IMG/VR virus record: IMGVR_UViG_3300044547_000957
Coordinates: 1-37,537 of that record
Direction: 5' to 3' (one strand)
Length of the DNA: 37,537 nucleotides
Source of the DNA: a virus
This document shows, in pieces, positions 1 through 11,266 of this stretch. The notes under the pieces are model-generated. The model was not told where the DNA came from. It searched no databases and worked only from the letters and a program-made list of their open reading frames with translations. Numbering within the stretch: the stretch's first letter is position 1; each line of letters starts with the position of its first letter. The position numbers were made by a program, and so were the translations under genes.

Positions 1-3000
1 ATACGCAGATCCAAGATTCTCTTTTCAATACTGCCGGGGCTGGAGTTACAAAATACTCTAAAAATTTAACATCTTCGTATGGTTCAATATTAGATTATTA
101 TAAGAAAATTTGCTACGATACAATACCCGATTCATACAGTATTCTAGCTCAAGATATAGATTTGTCTAATCTACAAATATTTATAGAAGTAACAAATCCA
201 GATGTTAATATAGCTAATAACCAGCTAGTTAATAACGATCATCTAACTGGAGATTTAAGTGACATACCAACTTCTTATAAGCTATATAAAGTACCGCCTA
301 CTCAATATGCCGCACACGCTTATGCATATACTGATTCTACCTCTCTTCCTTTTGTAATTCCTGGTGGTTTTGGTCCTCATATAATTAAGGAAAAAGTTAT
401 TAATAGAAGCAGTGATGTTTCTTCTGATAATTTTTCCAACAAATTAACACCAGCAACATATAAAAATTATGATTTTAATTTTAATACATTTAGTTCTTAT
501 GTACAATCTTCAGAAAGTCCAACATCACTAGATGTTCGATGGGCAGCTGAAATGACAGCCATCGGAACAGCTACACACAGTGCGACAAGAACAGTTAAAG
601 GCTACACTAATCTAATAACGCAATACTATAATCTATCTGATGGTTATTCAGATGTAGATGCTAATGATAAAGCTAGAAAAAAGATTAAAGCAATTGCTGA
701 TCCACAAAGAAGAATAGAATCAATAAGAAATAACTTTTTTTACAGTGGAGACATTGAGATAAATAAATACTACCTTCAATACGGTACTGATCCTGAAGAC
801 AGAAAAACAGGTGAATATGTAAAGTATATTCAATACACTCTTGCCAATAGTGGTATAGATGAGATAAAAAAGATTAAGATAGATGGAATATACGGCAGGC
901 AGACTAAATATTTTTTATCAATTTTTCAAACTAAAAAAGGTGAGATATATACCGATGGAGGAGTAGATAGCGAAACTAAATCATATTTAATTAAAGTATG
1001 GAAAGATTTATATCAAAACAATAGAGAAAAATTTGATGCAGTAGTTAAAGCTATACGAAAAGCAGACGTAGAAGTAATCAAATATATATCTGAACATCAT
1101 AATCCTGATCTTGATGAATTAAATACTTCAGATGGTGATTATAGAAGAATAAGTTTTTCTGGTTCAAAAAAAGATGGTCCAAAAGGTACAATAAAAGACA
1201 TTTTTTTTGTTAGAGTTCCTTCTGAGTTTAACACATCAAAACCATCAGATAGGAATAACTTAGTTATTAACTCCATAAGAATTACTCCTGGTAAATTTCC
1301 TTCTGCAAGTAAATATAAAGGTATAAAGATTAATAAAATAGTTGCATACAAAGATGATGGCAAAAACATAGTCGACCCTGGAGGTAGGGACACTAACAGT
1401 GGTCCAGATTTTGACGGTCCAGATTTAGGTAGTGCAACATTAATAAGTGGACCAAGATCATATTCTGAAAATCCAATAGAAATACCTATTACTGTTGTTA
1501 ATGGAAAAAATTATTTAAATTATACTTGGTTTGGAATAGAAGTTTTAGGTGGACAATTAGGTGGTATATATGGCCCTGATGCTGAGGGCATATCATTAAA
1601 CAATGTAGATTTTAATATAAGTTACGGCAATTCTACCGCCGATGAAACAAAGTCATACGCTATAGATAATGAATCTTTTACTATGAAGTTTGCTATTTCT
1701 GGAACCGAAAATGGAGTAAGTACTAATACTACTAAGACCATTAATCTATCTGGAAGAAACTCAACAGCCTATTCAGTTTCTCCTGTTTCTATAACGTATA
1801 CCCAATATGACGGAACAACAAGAACGGAATCGCTTACTGGCACTACAATAGACTTTTCTGCGAAAAGAACACTTGCACCTCATACGAACGAAGTAGATAG
1901 CAACACCACTATTAATGATCAAATAACAATAGACTATACCTCATTAAATAATTACAATCTAGTTCCAAGTTCATTTGCAATTAGTTCAATTTCTTCAAAT
2001 GGTAACGTAATTTCTGGAAGTCTTGTAGGTAGTTCTGTTGTAGGTAATTCGATAACGCTTTCCACGAATGCTCTTTTGTATACTAATTCCAATATAGTAA
2101 AAACAACTCCGAATACAATTAGCAATTATTGGCTATTGAAACAAGATAATTCGAAGATAAAAACAGCTAAAAAATCCATTACAGTACTCGATGGATTACT
2201 GCTATTATGTCAGCCAAGCGACGATCCTGCTTATTCTGGAAAGCCTATTGGGATTAGCGTTCCAACCTTTACTCCTTCTCAATTAGACCAACAAGAGACA
2301 AATATAGATTACGGTGCCTTTGTTCTTGAAAACTCAACAGCGCAAAATAATGGTATTGTATACGGTTTTTACGATAATCAAAGAAAAGAATTTTTAGGAT
2401 CTATACTTCATTATATAGACTATCAAAACAGAGGCCCAAATAATATATACATAGGGATCATAGCTGTTGATGCAGATGGAAATCTTGGTTCATCAATAGA
2501 CTTTTTCGGCCCAAGAAACTATAACACTGTCACTCCAGTAAGAATACCGCTTAAAGCTGCTTACCCTATATATTCAGCTAAGTATGAAAACACTACAAAG
2601 ATTAAAGTGACATCAATACCGTCAGATATTCCAAAGTACGAACAATGGCCACTTCATGTGTCTTCTGGTGCTTTTACTAGAGATTTAGTGATAGATCCAT
2701 CATTTGGTTGGGTTAATTGGTTGCAAAAATATAAAAGAAGAACATTAAGAGCAAACTACTCTACTTTAAATCTTTCAAATATAGCGTGGTCTGAATTTTT
2801 AGGAAGACCATATATTGATATTAAAGATGAATTTCCTATTATTATTTCAAATAAAAGAATTAAATTAATCAATGCACCAATCGCAGTGATCAATGAACCT
2901 TCTTATTCAAAAATGGGTCTTTTTAGTACTTTGGTTAATGTGTATAAAAGAGATTCTATTTCTGGTCCATGGACAAGAATATCCTCAGACCTTATAAGAA

Positions 3001-3707
3001 ACGTTGATGCAGAGAATGGTTTTATAGACTTTACTTCAACAATAGTTCCTTCTGATAATAATTTAATAAAAGTATCTTATACATCAAAGTCTAACGGGAT
3101 ACCACTAAAACAAGTAGACGGAAATCCTATACCTATAAATCCATTTTTAAACAGAGACATAATAGAACCAGATAAAGCTTTATATATATATATCAAGCCA
3201 GTTAGCATTTACTATAAAGATAGTTCAGTACAAAGTTATTCTTGGAAGCATGTTTCAGAATATGATTACGGCAGTGCAATTAACTTTACATATGACAACT
3301 CGATATTTAATCCGTACGATTCTGTTAATTTTGACCCATTTGCCCTCCCAATAGCTCTTATACATACAACTAATCCTTTTACTAGCAATAGCACAACTTT
3401 GCAGGATTTAAGAATAAGAGGAGGGGGAATTAAGTCTGAAAAGTTTAATTCTTCCAATACATATTCAAACATTGGGATATATCAAATAATTAAAGATGTA
3501 AAAGAGGCTATATCTTTTTGGGATGTATATCCTCCTATGAGGCAGTCGTACCCTAAGGGTGGATTTATAATCATAAGATTACCAAGAGAAGTTATCAATA
3601 ATTTTGAAATTGAAGAAGAAATATATAGTATAATAGAAAGAAACTTAACAGCTGGTGTAGCTTATCAGTTGCAAGATATGGACGGAAATGATTGGGGTGT
3701 AATTTAA
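1..3707 (+). CDS. Large tail/baseplate structural protein with peptidoglycan-binding-like domain (5' truncated)
   Basis: The frame is open from base 3 with no stop, so the gene begins before the window; at least 1,234 residues remain. Around bases 780-1000 the translation reads like a PG_binding_1 repeat (VKYIQYTLANSG, then KIDGIYGRQTKYFLSIFQ, then DGGVDSETKSYL), a fold that binds bacterial cell wall. The rest is rich in Asn, Ser, Thr, Tyr and short beta stretches, as in phage baseplate or fibre proteins. The C-terminal part (PPMRQSYPKGGFIIIRLP) looks like a compact terminal domain. The stop is one base before the ATG of the next gene, so it sits in a tail operon. No CGG codon is used in frame. 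Tail assignment is inferred from size, composition and neighbours; the wall-binding domain is seen in the sequence. Confidence 0.7.
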   Translation, partial: TQIQDSLFNTAGAGVTKYSKNLTSSYGSILDYYKKICYDTIPDSYSILAQDIDLSNLQIFIEVTNPDVNIANNQLVNNDHLTGDLSDIPTSYKLYKVPPTQYAAHAYAYTDSTSLPFVIPGGFGPHIIKEKVINRSSDVSSDNFSNKLTPATYKNYDFNFNTFSSYVQSSESPTSLDVRWAAEMTAIGTATHSATRTVKGYTNLITQYYNLSDGYSDVDANDKARKKIKAIADPQRRIESIRNNFFYSGDIEINKYYLQYGTDPEDRKTGEYVKYIQYTLANSGIDEIKKIKIDGIYGRQTKYFLSIFQTKKGEIYTDGGVDSETKSYLIKVWKDLYQNNREKFDAVVKAIRKADVEVIKYISEHHNPDLDELNTSDGDYRRISFSGSKKDGPKGTIKDIFFVRVPSEFNTSKPSDRNNLVINSIRITPGKFPSASKYKGIKINKIVAYKDDGKNIVDPGGRDTNSGPDFDGPDLGSATLISGPRSYSENPIEIPITVVNGKNYLNYTWFGIEVLGGQLGGIYGPDAEGISLNNVDFNISYGNSTADETKSYAIDNESFTMKFAISGTENGVSTNTTKTINLSGRNSTAYSVSPVSITYTQYDGTTRTESLTGTTIDFSAKRTLAPHTNEVDSNTTINDQITIDYTSLNNYNLVPSSFAISSISSNGNVISGSLVGSSVVGNSITLSTNALLYTNSNIVKTTPNTISNYWLLKQDNSKIKTAKKSITVLDGLLLLCQPSDDPAYSGKPIGISVPTFTPSQLDQQETNIDYGAFVLENSTAQNNGIVYGFYDNQRKEFLGSILHYIDYQNRGPNNIYIGIIAVDADGNLGSSIDFFGPRNYNTVTPVRIPLKAAYPIYSAKYENTTKIKVTSIPSDIPKYEQWPLHVSSGAFTRDLVIDPSFGWVNWLQKYKRRTLRANYSTLNLSNIAWSEFLGRPYIDIKDEFPIIISNKRIKLINAPIAVINEPSYSKMGLFSTLVNVYKRDSISGPWTRISSDLIRNVDAENGFIDFTSTIVPSDNNLIKVSYTSKSNGIPLKQVDGNPIPINPFLNRDIIEPDKALYIYIKPVSIYYKDSSVQSYSWKHVSEYDYGSAINFTYDNSIFNPYDSVNFDPFALPIALIHTTNPFTSNSTTLQDLRIRGGGIKSEKFNSSNTYSNIGIYQIIKDVKEAISFWDVYPPMRQSYPKGGFIIIRLPREVINNFEIEEEIYSIIERNLTAGVAYQLQDMDGNDWGVI

Positions 3708-3708
3708 A

Positions 3709-6343
3709 ATGATAAATTCTTTACCATCAACAATAAGTGCATTTGCAACTAGATCAAAAAAGACTATAGGTTCTTTAATTAAAGAGGTTAAAGCAGATAA
3801 AGCACAAGTTGCAGAGCTAATTAAAAGCGTTGCAAATTTTTCTGCACGGATCTGACTATTCTCCTTCTGTAATCAAACCATTAAGTCCAATTAATTCAGA
3901 AGTTTTTGTAGATTTATTTAGAGACTTAGAACTTAGATTTAATAGATATTATCAAGCTGCTAATGGGGTGAGCGTTTTATCCAACTCACTTATGGAGATA
4001 ATGCTGTCTAAGATAGCTAAGGTTGAAAACGACATTTCTTATTTAGAAAACTTTATAAATAATTATGATTTTATTTCTGGTAAAGATGATTTATATAATT
4101 ACTCATACATGGAAAACTTTGATAACGCACTATATTCCAACGAATATGACGATACTCCAGTAGTATACCCTGACAGAGATGGAATAAATCTTTCTAACGG
4201 TGGCTTTTATATTGATCAAAATAGTTCAAAATTAAAGATTGGATCTGCCGTTACCCCTATAAATTCAATTGGTTTAATAAAATCAGTTAATTTAAAAACA
4301 AACTATGACCAAAGCATTTCTTCATCTTCTGATCCATCAAAGTTATTTGAAGATAAAGGATCAAAAGTTTGGAGCGTATCCATTAAGTCTCCATCTATAT
4401 TATCGACTCTTCCTGTAGACATAGAAAAATATGTTAAATATGACTACTCCTATATCTTAGGTGCTAAAGTGGTAATGGAAGTATCCTTGAACAAGCCAAC
4501 TGAGATGGATGTAATAAAGATAAACCCTAACGCCAGTGCCGGGGTAAAGGTCATGCAAGTCGCCATACTGTCACCCCTGTCTAGTGTCAGCTCCGTTGCC
4601 TCAAATGCCGCACAACAATCCGCAAACTATCAGACTACTCTGTTATTGAATTCAGCAGTAGACATTAAAAATGGTTTTACTTTAAATATGCCACTTACAA
4701 AAGTAAGTAAAATAATATTTGTCTTAAACCAAGACACTTATACTAAAACGGAAAAAACTTCGTCAGAAAATGAATTAATATCAAGAAACATGGATTCTAT
4801 TGTAAAAAATATTAGAGATTCTAAAAGAAAAGACCATAATCAATTACAGGATCTTGTTCTTACATTCTTCAGAAATAGCACTTCAATTGACGAAGCTAAA
4901 AGAAACACTACAAGCATAAACGAATATTATTCATATAAGTATCCCGTACAATCAAGCATAAAGGATATGAGTATCTACTCATCATTTTCTAATGATAAAA
5001 AATCATTCCAAGATATTTATACTGAAAATAGAATAAGAAACGTATCTCCATTATCCAGAATGGTTGAATCTATTATTTCTCACGTTTTAGGATCTAGATT
5101 TAATGCTATAAACAATACAATGTTTAAAGATAATAGAAATATATCAAACTCTGGACGACTATCAACTATGACTAACCCAGGTTTTACACCAGAGCGTAAC
5201 TCTAATTTTTCAGATAGAATGACGCAAAACGACGCAGATCCGATAATACCTGGATTATCATTCAACACTGATGGGGGAATCACTTCCGTTGCAGATACTG
5301 TTAATACTTATCAATATAATTTTTCTATAAAGTCAATACAATTTTTTAAAACAATCTTAAATGCCAACAGTAGTTCTGCTGTTAATAACAAAGCTATTTT
5401 TATTAGTAAAAAGATACCAGTTGATGGAAAAATTCTTGGATTAAAAGCTAAAATTAACTATGATGACAATAGCCCTGTAAACTACAGTGTAGTAGATTTA
5501 AAGAATATAAATTCATATGAATTATCTTTTTGTTTTAAAGAAAATCCAAATCAAGAATCAGATTGGATAGCAATAGTTCCTTTTGGCTCAACAAAGATAG
5601 AAAGTGAAGTGTTATTTTTTAATAGGAATACAAAAACTGCTAAATTAAGATTTCATTCTAAATCTTCAAATATTAGAGTTTATGAAAATGGTTCTCTATT
5701 AAATCCTAACGGGTATACAGTAAACGTATCTTCTTCTAATGTTTTAGTCAATAATTTTAACGAAAACAGTATATATGTAGCAGAATATGATTTAGATAAA
5801 GATAATTATTCACAAGACTATATAGATATGAGCGTTTTATATTCTGATACGCCCATATCTCTTGCTGCTTCTGATAACTCTCAAGGTGAATACTTTATTA
5901 AAACTAATTCTAATAATTCAGTAAAGCTAGAGAAAATCCCTTATATAGATTATACTAAATTAACTTCAGCAAGCTATAACAGTAGATTTGGAACAGTTAA
6001 CACATTAAATAATTTATCATATAGTCCTATATCAGTAAAGATGAAAGATGGATCTTTTGCTATTAATTTAACTAATTATATTAGAGGAAATTTTGACAAA
6101 GCTTCTTTTTATGAAACATCAGAAACTCTTTTTTATCAACATGGTAAAGAATTAATTTTTAGTAAACCAATAACTCAACCATTCAATGTTATTTATAATT
6201 ATATAAATAATAAAATGAGATTCAGATTAATTATTAGAAATAACTATAAAAATATTATTTCAGCTGGATCTGTAGATAATGTAGTTATAAAAATGAAAAC
6301 AAATAATCTAGATCCACTTTCTGAAAGAATGCTAGGAATATAA
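3709..6343 (+). CDS. Tail/baseplate-type structural protein, expressed by +1 frameshift at CGG
   Basis: ATG at 3709 starts a frame that reads 46 codons (MINSLPSTISAFATRSKK...), meets CGG at 3847 and stops two codons later. The +1 frame continues without break to 6343. The +1 frame is closed by TAA at 3818-3820, so the switch must fall between there and the TGA at 3853; skipping C3847 gives SVANFSA-G-SDYSPSV and a protein of 877 residues. The N-terminal 120 residues look helical; the remainder is beta-rich, with a segment (KPTEMDVIKINPN) like one in the next gene. No credible start with a ribosome binding site exists for the downstream part alone. The family is not recognised; a tail/fibre role is inferred from position and composition. 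See the shift-site entry. Confidence 0.7.
3847..3850 (+). other. +1 frameshift site 1: GCA CGG A
   Basis: In-frame CGG followed by A; zero-frame TGA lies two codons on (3853). Skipping C3847 lets GGA be read as Gly at residue 47 and opens the 832-codon downstream frame. The zero-frame product would be only 48 residues. The P-site codon GCA gives no good re-pairing at +1. Confidence 0.8.
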
Positions 6344-6347
6344 TAAA

Positions 6348-8585
6348 ATGGCTCAACTATCTTTTAACACAGTATTTTATGATCAATTAATCAAAAAAAT
6401 ACAATCATTTTTAATTAAATTCAACAATAATAAATTTTCTACATATCAAGAAATGGCTGAAGAATATCAAAACATTATTTCTGATGTTAATAAATATTCT
6501 GGTTTTCAATTTTCCAAATATGAACCCTATATAAAGGGAGAACCAACATCTTCAGATAAGTTCAATGAATTCAGTAAAACAATATCTGATGATTTAAATT
6601 TAATAGCAAAGCAGTTAGATTATCAAAGCGCACAAATATCTTCCTTGTATAATTTATTCAATTCAGAGATAGATAAGGAAATAAGTTTTACAAATAGAAT
6701 TAAATCAAAAACATCTATTCTTCAATTGTATTCAAATAGTCCAGGCAATGACCTATATTACACTGGTGATTCTTTTGATAATTTAGATTTTGTTGAGATA
6801 GGAGCTGTTCAATCTAATAGAATGGCATATATAAATGGCGGATCTGCAAAATTACCAGTTGCAAGCTCTATAGACTGGTTAGTAGATAATATATCAATCG
6901 ATCAAGAAAGTTCAAATGGATTCATAGGAAACAACCATGCCGTCTATGCCTCAGGCGGTGAAAGCGAAAACTATAAATTTTATTGGGAGAATAATCCAAC
7001 TTCTGGTTTATTGCAAAATATAGTAGACCAAAGTCCATTAACAATTTTTGAGTATGAATCTATAAACATATCGAAGCCTACTAGATTAGCTAATGGTTCA
7101 AAAGATTTTGAATTTTTATATTCAAAAAATGAAAAAGTTGAAGGGAAAGACGTTACGACGTACTCTTCTTGGGCTGATCATAATGAAACAGAACCTTTAA
7201 AATTAACCATGGTTTTGTCTAGCACTAAACCTAAAAAGGTTAACTCCTTAATGATTCATCCATATTTTGGTCCTGAAGAAAATCTTTATCCAGAGTTGAA
7301 GGTAACCAGAATAACAGCTAGGTCACATGATACCAATACTTTAGTGGAGCTATTACCTGAAGATATATATATAGGATCCACCATAGTCCCTCAAAGTATG
7401 CAGGCTATAAAAAATTATTTTTATGATAAAGCTATAGTAGAATTTCAAGATGTAAACACTAGAGAAATAAAAATATACTTTGAAGAAAATACCTTTAATA
7501 ACGTTAAAGTAAAACATCTTTTTTGGAAACCAACCGCAGACACTACAGGGCCATTAAGAGGTCAGTCTAGATTTAACCCAGAAACACTATACTCTTTAGG
7601 TTATGAAGGGGTTAATTATAATCTTATTTCCCTAATACCTAGGGTACAAAATCCAAATGAGTTTAAGGCCAATAACAATATAAATAGAACAGCAGTCTCC
7701 TTGTCTGGTACGATACCTCATACGTTCCAAGATAAGTATATTGTTAAATACAACCAGTACGAAGGCCATGCCACCCCTCCTCATAACGTGGCTCAGTGGG
7801 CAACTCCAAATTTAGTTTCCTATTACTGGCAAGGATTAACTAATAACGTTAATTCTAGCGTAAATCAATATTTACTACAAACTGATACCAATTATCTTCC
7901 AACCCTATCTATAGCTAATGCTTTTAGGTATGACTCTTTAACCGAAGCAGAGTCGGCAATTAGATGGATTGGAACACAGTTCACCACTAACCCACTTTGG
8001 TCTAGACAAAGCAACGGTTATGCTTGGAACCCCGCGTATTTTTTAAATATTACAACACAGAAAATTACAGACGATCTATCCAATACCGCCTATAGGCAAC
8101 AGATTCAACTCCAAAAAAGTTGGGAAATATATGATGCTAAGAAGTGGTCTATAGCATTTAGATCAATAGAAGCGCATTATAATGTTTATTATAACAATGC
8201 GCAAATAGTTTCAAAATCATTTAGTTTTCCATACCCAGTTAAGAATTTAATGATTAGTTCCGAAGTATCAAACAGCGTTTCCGAAAGATCATCTTTAAAC
8301 TCAACAAATAGTTTAAAGTATTATGTTTCTGTTGACGATGGGCAAAACTGGATAGCTATATCTCCTATAGAAAATCCATTTTTGAATATACCAGAAGTTC
8401 TTTCATTTAATGAAAATGTTCAAGGATCAGTTAAGGTCCCAGGTGTTTCTTATTTTAACTATCCTCAAATTCCAAAAGAAGTTAGAAAAATAAAAGTAAA
8501 GATAGAGTTGAGTAAGCCTAATGGTTCTAATACAACTCCAATAATTCACTCTTATAAATTATCCGCAAAGGTTGAACAAATATGA
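6348..8585 (+). CDS. Tail/baseplate-type beta-rich structural protein
   Basis: 745 residues, starting at ATG four bases after the previous stop. The first 120 residues are helix-like (QEMAEEYQNIISDVNKYSG, LNLIAKQLDYQSAQISSLYN), followed by a long beta-rich, aromatic and Asn-rich body. The segment KPKKVNSLMIHPYFG resembles KPTEMDVIKINPN in the upstream gene, and the C-terminus (LKYYVSVDDGQNWIAISP) matches a discoidin- or galactose-binding-like beta-sandwich style common in phage fibres. This suggests paralogous modules along the tail operon. The last four bases overlap the next start (ATGA). No recognised enzymatic motif. Tail role is inferred from context. Confidence 0.6.
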   Translation: MAQLSFNTVFYDQLIKKIQSFLIKFNNNKFSTYQEMAEEYQNIISDVNKYSGFQFSKYEPYIKGEPTSSDKFNEFSKTISDDLNLIAKQLDYQSAQISSLYNLFNSEIDKEISFTNRIKSKTSILQLYSNSPGNDLYYTGDSFDNLDFVEIGAVQSNRMAYINGGSAKLPVASSIDWLVDNISIDQESSNGFIGNNHAVYASGGESENYKFYWENNPTSGLLQNIVDQSPLTIFEYESINISKPTRLANGSKDFEFLYSKNEKVEGKDVTTYSSWADHNETEPLKLTMVLSSTKPKKVNSLMIHPYFGPEENLYPELKVTRITARSHDTNTLVELLPEDIYIGSTIVPQSMQAIKNYFYDKAIVEFQDVNTREIKIYFEENTFNNVKVKHLFWKPTADTTGPLRGQSRFNPETLYSLGYEGVNYNLISLIPRVQNPNEFKANNNINRTAVSLSGTIPHTFQDKYIVKYNQYEGHATPPHNVAQWATPNLVSYYWQGLTNNVNSSVNQYLLQTDTNYLPTLSIANAFRYDSLTEAESAIRWIGTQFTTNPLWSRQSNGYAWNPAYFLNITTQKITDDLSNTAYRQQIQLQKSWEIYDAKKWSIAFRSIEAHYNVYYNNAQIVSKSFSFPYPVKNLMISSEVSNSVSERSSLNSTNSLKYYVSVDDGQNWIAISPIENPFLNIPEVLSFNENVQGSVKVPGVSYFNYPQIPKEVRKIKVKIELSKPNGSNTTPIIHSYKLSAKVEQI

Positions 8586-10798
8586 CGATAAGCTCAATTC
8601 AAAGAAGAAAGTTTCTTGAAACTATATATAAGAATTACTTTTCTGCAGGATATAAACCAACCGAAAAAGAAATATTAGATTTATATTCAAAGTATTTTTT
8701 TACATATACACCTGGTTCTCCAATACCAATGAATCCAGAAGTTTTTAGATCGACTACATTTAGTAACGTTGATCTAATAAATCAAAAAATGGCCAACGCT
8801 TTGTTAAATATAGAAAACTTATATGATGTTATTTTTGAAAACTCAGATGATCTTTTCGACACTACCAATGCTCTTAACAAAAGACTAGAAGAATTAAAAA
8901 ATAGAAGAACGCAGCTTGAAGCAAAGGTGGACGATTTTATATTTTCTAACCAAAATTCAGACGGATACTTTGCCTCTGTAACGGAAACATTTTCAAATGG
9001 AAATGGCATAGATTACAATCTGTCTTCTGTATTTTTAGACGTAATTAATAAGAATGTATCAATACCAAAATTAAATTCAGCTATTTTTGATTTAGTCTCT
9101 AGTAATTCAATAGTCTCTAACGACCCTAAATATACACTATCTTTTAATCGCCAAATTATAGATTCCAATAAATCTTTCTCAAATGAATCTTTCTTTGGGT
9201 CTGTATTCGATGGGTTAACAAATACAGAGTGGAGCCAAACATTTGATTTTGATTCAGTTGGTGTAGTCACTCTCAGTATCAGTATACCCATAACGCAGAG
9301 TGTAAATATATCAAAGATTGAAGGAAGATTGAATGTAGTTTCTCCAGTAGATATCTATATTAAGGTAAATTATTCCAATGGCTCAAATCCAGAAATAAAG
9401 TCTAAAAAATCTACCTATGACTATGACACGTTTTCTTTTAGCTTTACCCCAGGAGATGTTTCTTCTATTGATCTTATCTTAGTAAAAACAGAACCAGACT
9501 ACACTGAGCTATCTTCTAATAAGAAGTTTAAGTATAGATTTGGCATAAGAGATGTAAACATAAGCGGCCAATACTATGATTCATTCGGATCCCTAATATC
9601 AAACCCGATATCTTTAAACACTAAAGATAATGGTAACTTAATAATAGATAGCGTAGCAATAGACGTAGAAGAAACTAATACCGCAAATGGTTCTATTACC
9701 TATTTTGTAGCAGAAGACAAAGGGACTGAGCAGTCTATACTTGACTTCTCCTGGACACCTATAAGCAAACCATATGATTCATCAAGCACATTCTCTTCAT
9801 TTGTTAACTTAAATGGATCAACAGTCAACACGCTCCAGGTAGTAGATGTAGTAACTGATTCTACTAAACAAATTAGTAAAATACCGGAACAAACAGCTTC
9901 TGCAGTCATAAATATAAACGCAGAAAATCCAACACAAAAAGTATATTCAGGAGTACCAGTTTACAGATTGGCACAAATGCCAAAGTATGATAATCCGTAT
10001 AACTCGTACATACTTGAGGGTATAAACACGGTTCAAGGAAATTATGTTACTCGAATAAATAATATAGCAAACGAGTCTACTGGTCTGACTACGTGGACTA
10101 GTTTAATAAATAAAACAGATAATACTAGACAAGTCTATTCTTTAGCACCTTATCAGATGAACGCAGATTCTATTTCTTTTTCAGGACCAAACCTAAGTAA
10201 TGTCAGCATGCTTTTGAATTTTAATATTTTTTGTGCAAATGATATTATAGTAAAACAAAGATTTGTTAAAAATGATGAAGTATCAGAAAAGTGGAATATT
10301 GGTTTGTATATAAATAATAATGTATATTCAATTCCATCAAATCAAAAGTATGAAACGATTGAATGGAGACTGCAAAAAGGGGTAAACAAAATTCGCATAG
10401 CTATAGATTCTAGCGATAGTGCCTATGGTTCTATTTCTTTAATGGATCAAGAAAGCATCATGAGATATGGAATCATATACAGCCAATACTATTCATATGT
10501 GGACCCTTTGGAGCTAAGATACAATAGAAGTCAAATGGACAATGTATTTACTATAGATAGTGTTTTCGGCAATAAGGAAATTCTAAGCAAGAAGAATATT
10601 AAGTCTAATTCTAGAATATTCTATTTTAGCAATAATCCAAACCCTATCACAAAGATAAGGTTTAGGGCAGATTTATTTAGAGGCGTAAGTCCTTTAATGA
10701 CTCCAGTTTTAAATTCTTATAAAATTAAGTTTAAAAACTCTCAGTCATTTGCTGATATTTCCGATTCTTTAATAGCTGATAATTCAGCTACCGAATAA
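8582..10798 (+). CDS. Tail/baseplate-type beta-rich structural protein
   Basis: 738 residues, ATG overlapping the previous stop by four bases, implying translational coupling. The N-terminus (about 130 residues) is predicted helical with a possible coiled coil (TTNALNKRLEELKNRRTQLE). The body is beta-rich and repeats the layout of the two genes before it: helical head, beta-sandwich middle, and a C-terminal domain ending near SPLMTPVLNSYKIKFKNS, close to TPIIHSYKLSAKVEQI at the end of the preceding protein. This shared ending supports paralogy. No CGG in frame and no interruption. Function as a receptor-binding or baseplate subunit is an inference from order and composition. Confidence 0.6.
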   Translation: MTISSIQRRKFLETIYKNYFSAGYKPTEKEILDLYSKYFFTYTPGSPIPMNPEVFRSTTFSNVDLINQKMANALLNIENLYDVIFENSDDLFDTTNALNKRLEELKNRRTQLEAKVDDFIFSNQNSDGYFASVTETFSNGNGIDYNLSSVFLDVINKNVSIPKLNSAIFDLVSSNSIVSNDPKYTLSFNRQIIDSNKSFSNESFFGSVFDGLTNTEWSQTFDFDSVGVVTLSISIPITQSVNISKIEGRLNVVSPVDIYIKVNYSNGSNPEIKSKKSTYDYDTFSFSFTPGDVSSIDLILVKTEPDYTELSSNKKFKYRFGIRDVNISGQYYDSFGSLISNPISLNTKDNGNLIIDSVAIDVEETNTANGSITYFVAEDKGTEQSILDFSWTPISKPYDSSSTFSSFVNLNGSTVNTLQVVDVVTDSTKQISKIPEQTASAVININAENPTQKVYSGVPVYRLAQMPKYDNPYNSYILEGINTVQGNYVTRINNIANESTGLTTWTSLINKTDNTRQVYSLAPYQMNADSISFSGPNLSNVSMLLNFNIFCANDIIVKQRFVKNDEVSEKWNIGLYINNNVYSIPSNQKYETIEWRLQKGVNKIRIAIDSSDSAYGSISLMDQESIMRYGIIYSQYYSYVDPLELRYNRSQMDNVFTIDSVFGNKEILSKKNIKSNSRIFYFSNNPNPITKIRFRADLFRGVSPLMTPVLNSYKIKFKNSQSFADISDSLIADNSATE

Positions 10799-10839
10799 CA
10801 TAGTTACTATTTAAAGCAAGCACAAGTGGAGTCAAATTA

Positions 10840-11257
10840 ATGTCAACAACTTACAAGGATCCTAATAAATCGCAACAGATTAGAGAACCCCTTTTTAGAA
10901 GGTTCAGGTCTTACTATAGGGGTCCTAGGAGCAGTAAAAGAGAGAATCTAGCTGCGGACCAAATATATATAGATATCCAAAGATTATATTTAGAATTAGA
11001 ATCTATAAATATAAATGTTCTTAATAAAATTAAATTAATTTTAGATAAAGAAAAAGACGATAACTTTACAAAATTGGAAGATGATCGGATCAAGAAAATT
11101 TTACATTAATTCCGGGTTGGAAGATAGTCTAGAATTTTATGTCAAATGGAAAGATGCAACGTCCTACAGTACGGTAACAAGTGCCCATACTATGGACCAT
11201 TTATCGTCTCGTTTGGCAAATTTAAGATTTAAGATAAACAGATTAGAAAGACAATAG
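10840..11257 (+). CDS. Small tail-module protein, expressed by +1 frameshift at CGG
   Basis: ATG 10840, 82 codons, then CGG at 11086. In the zero frame it ends after 89 residues; a +1 shift (skip C11086, read GGA) continues to TAG at 11255-11257, giving 138 residues. The junction reads KLEDD-G-SRKFYINSGLEDS. The second half ends in a helical, basic segment (SSRLANLRFKINRLERQ). An ATG at 11081 in the downstream frame could start a separate 58-residue protein, but its only purine-rich stretch abuts the codon with no spacing. The N-terminal half is basic and helical. Family unknown; structural role inferred from lying between two tail genes. Confidence 0.6.
11086..11089 (+). other. +1 frameshift site 2: GAT CGG A
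   Basis: In-frame CGG followed by A, seven codons before the zero-frame TAA (11107-11109). Skipping C11086 yields Gly at residue 83 and the 56 remaining residues of the protein. Weaker than the polymerase or nuclease sites because the family is not recognised and the downstream frame has its own ATG. Confidence 0.65.
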
Positions 11258-11266
11258 GAAAATTAT

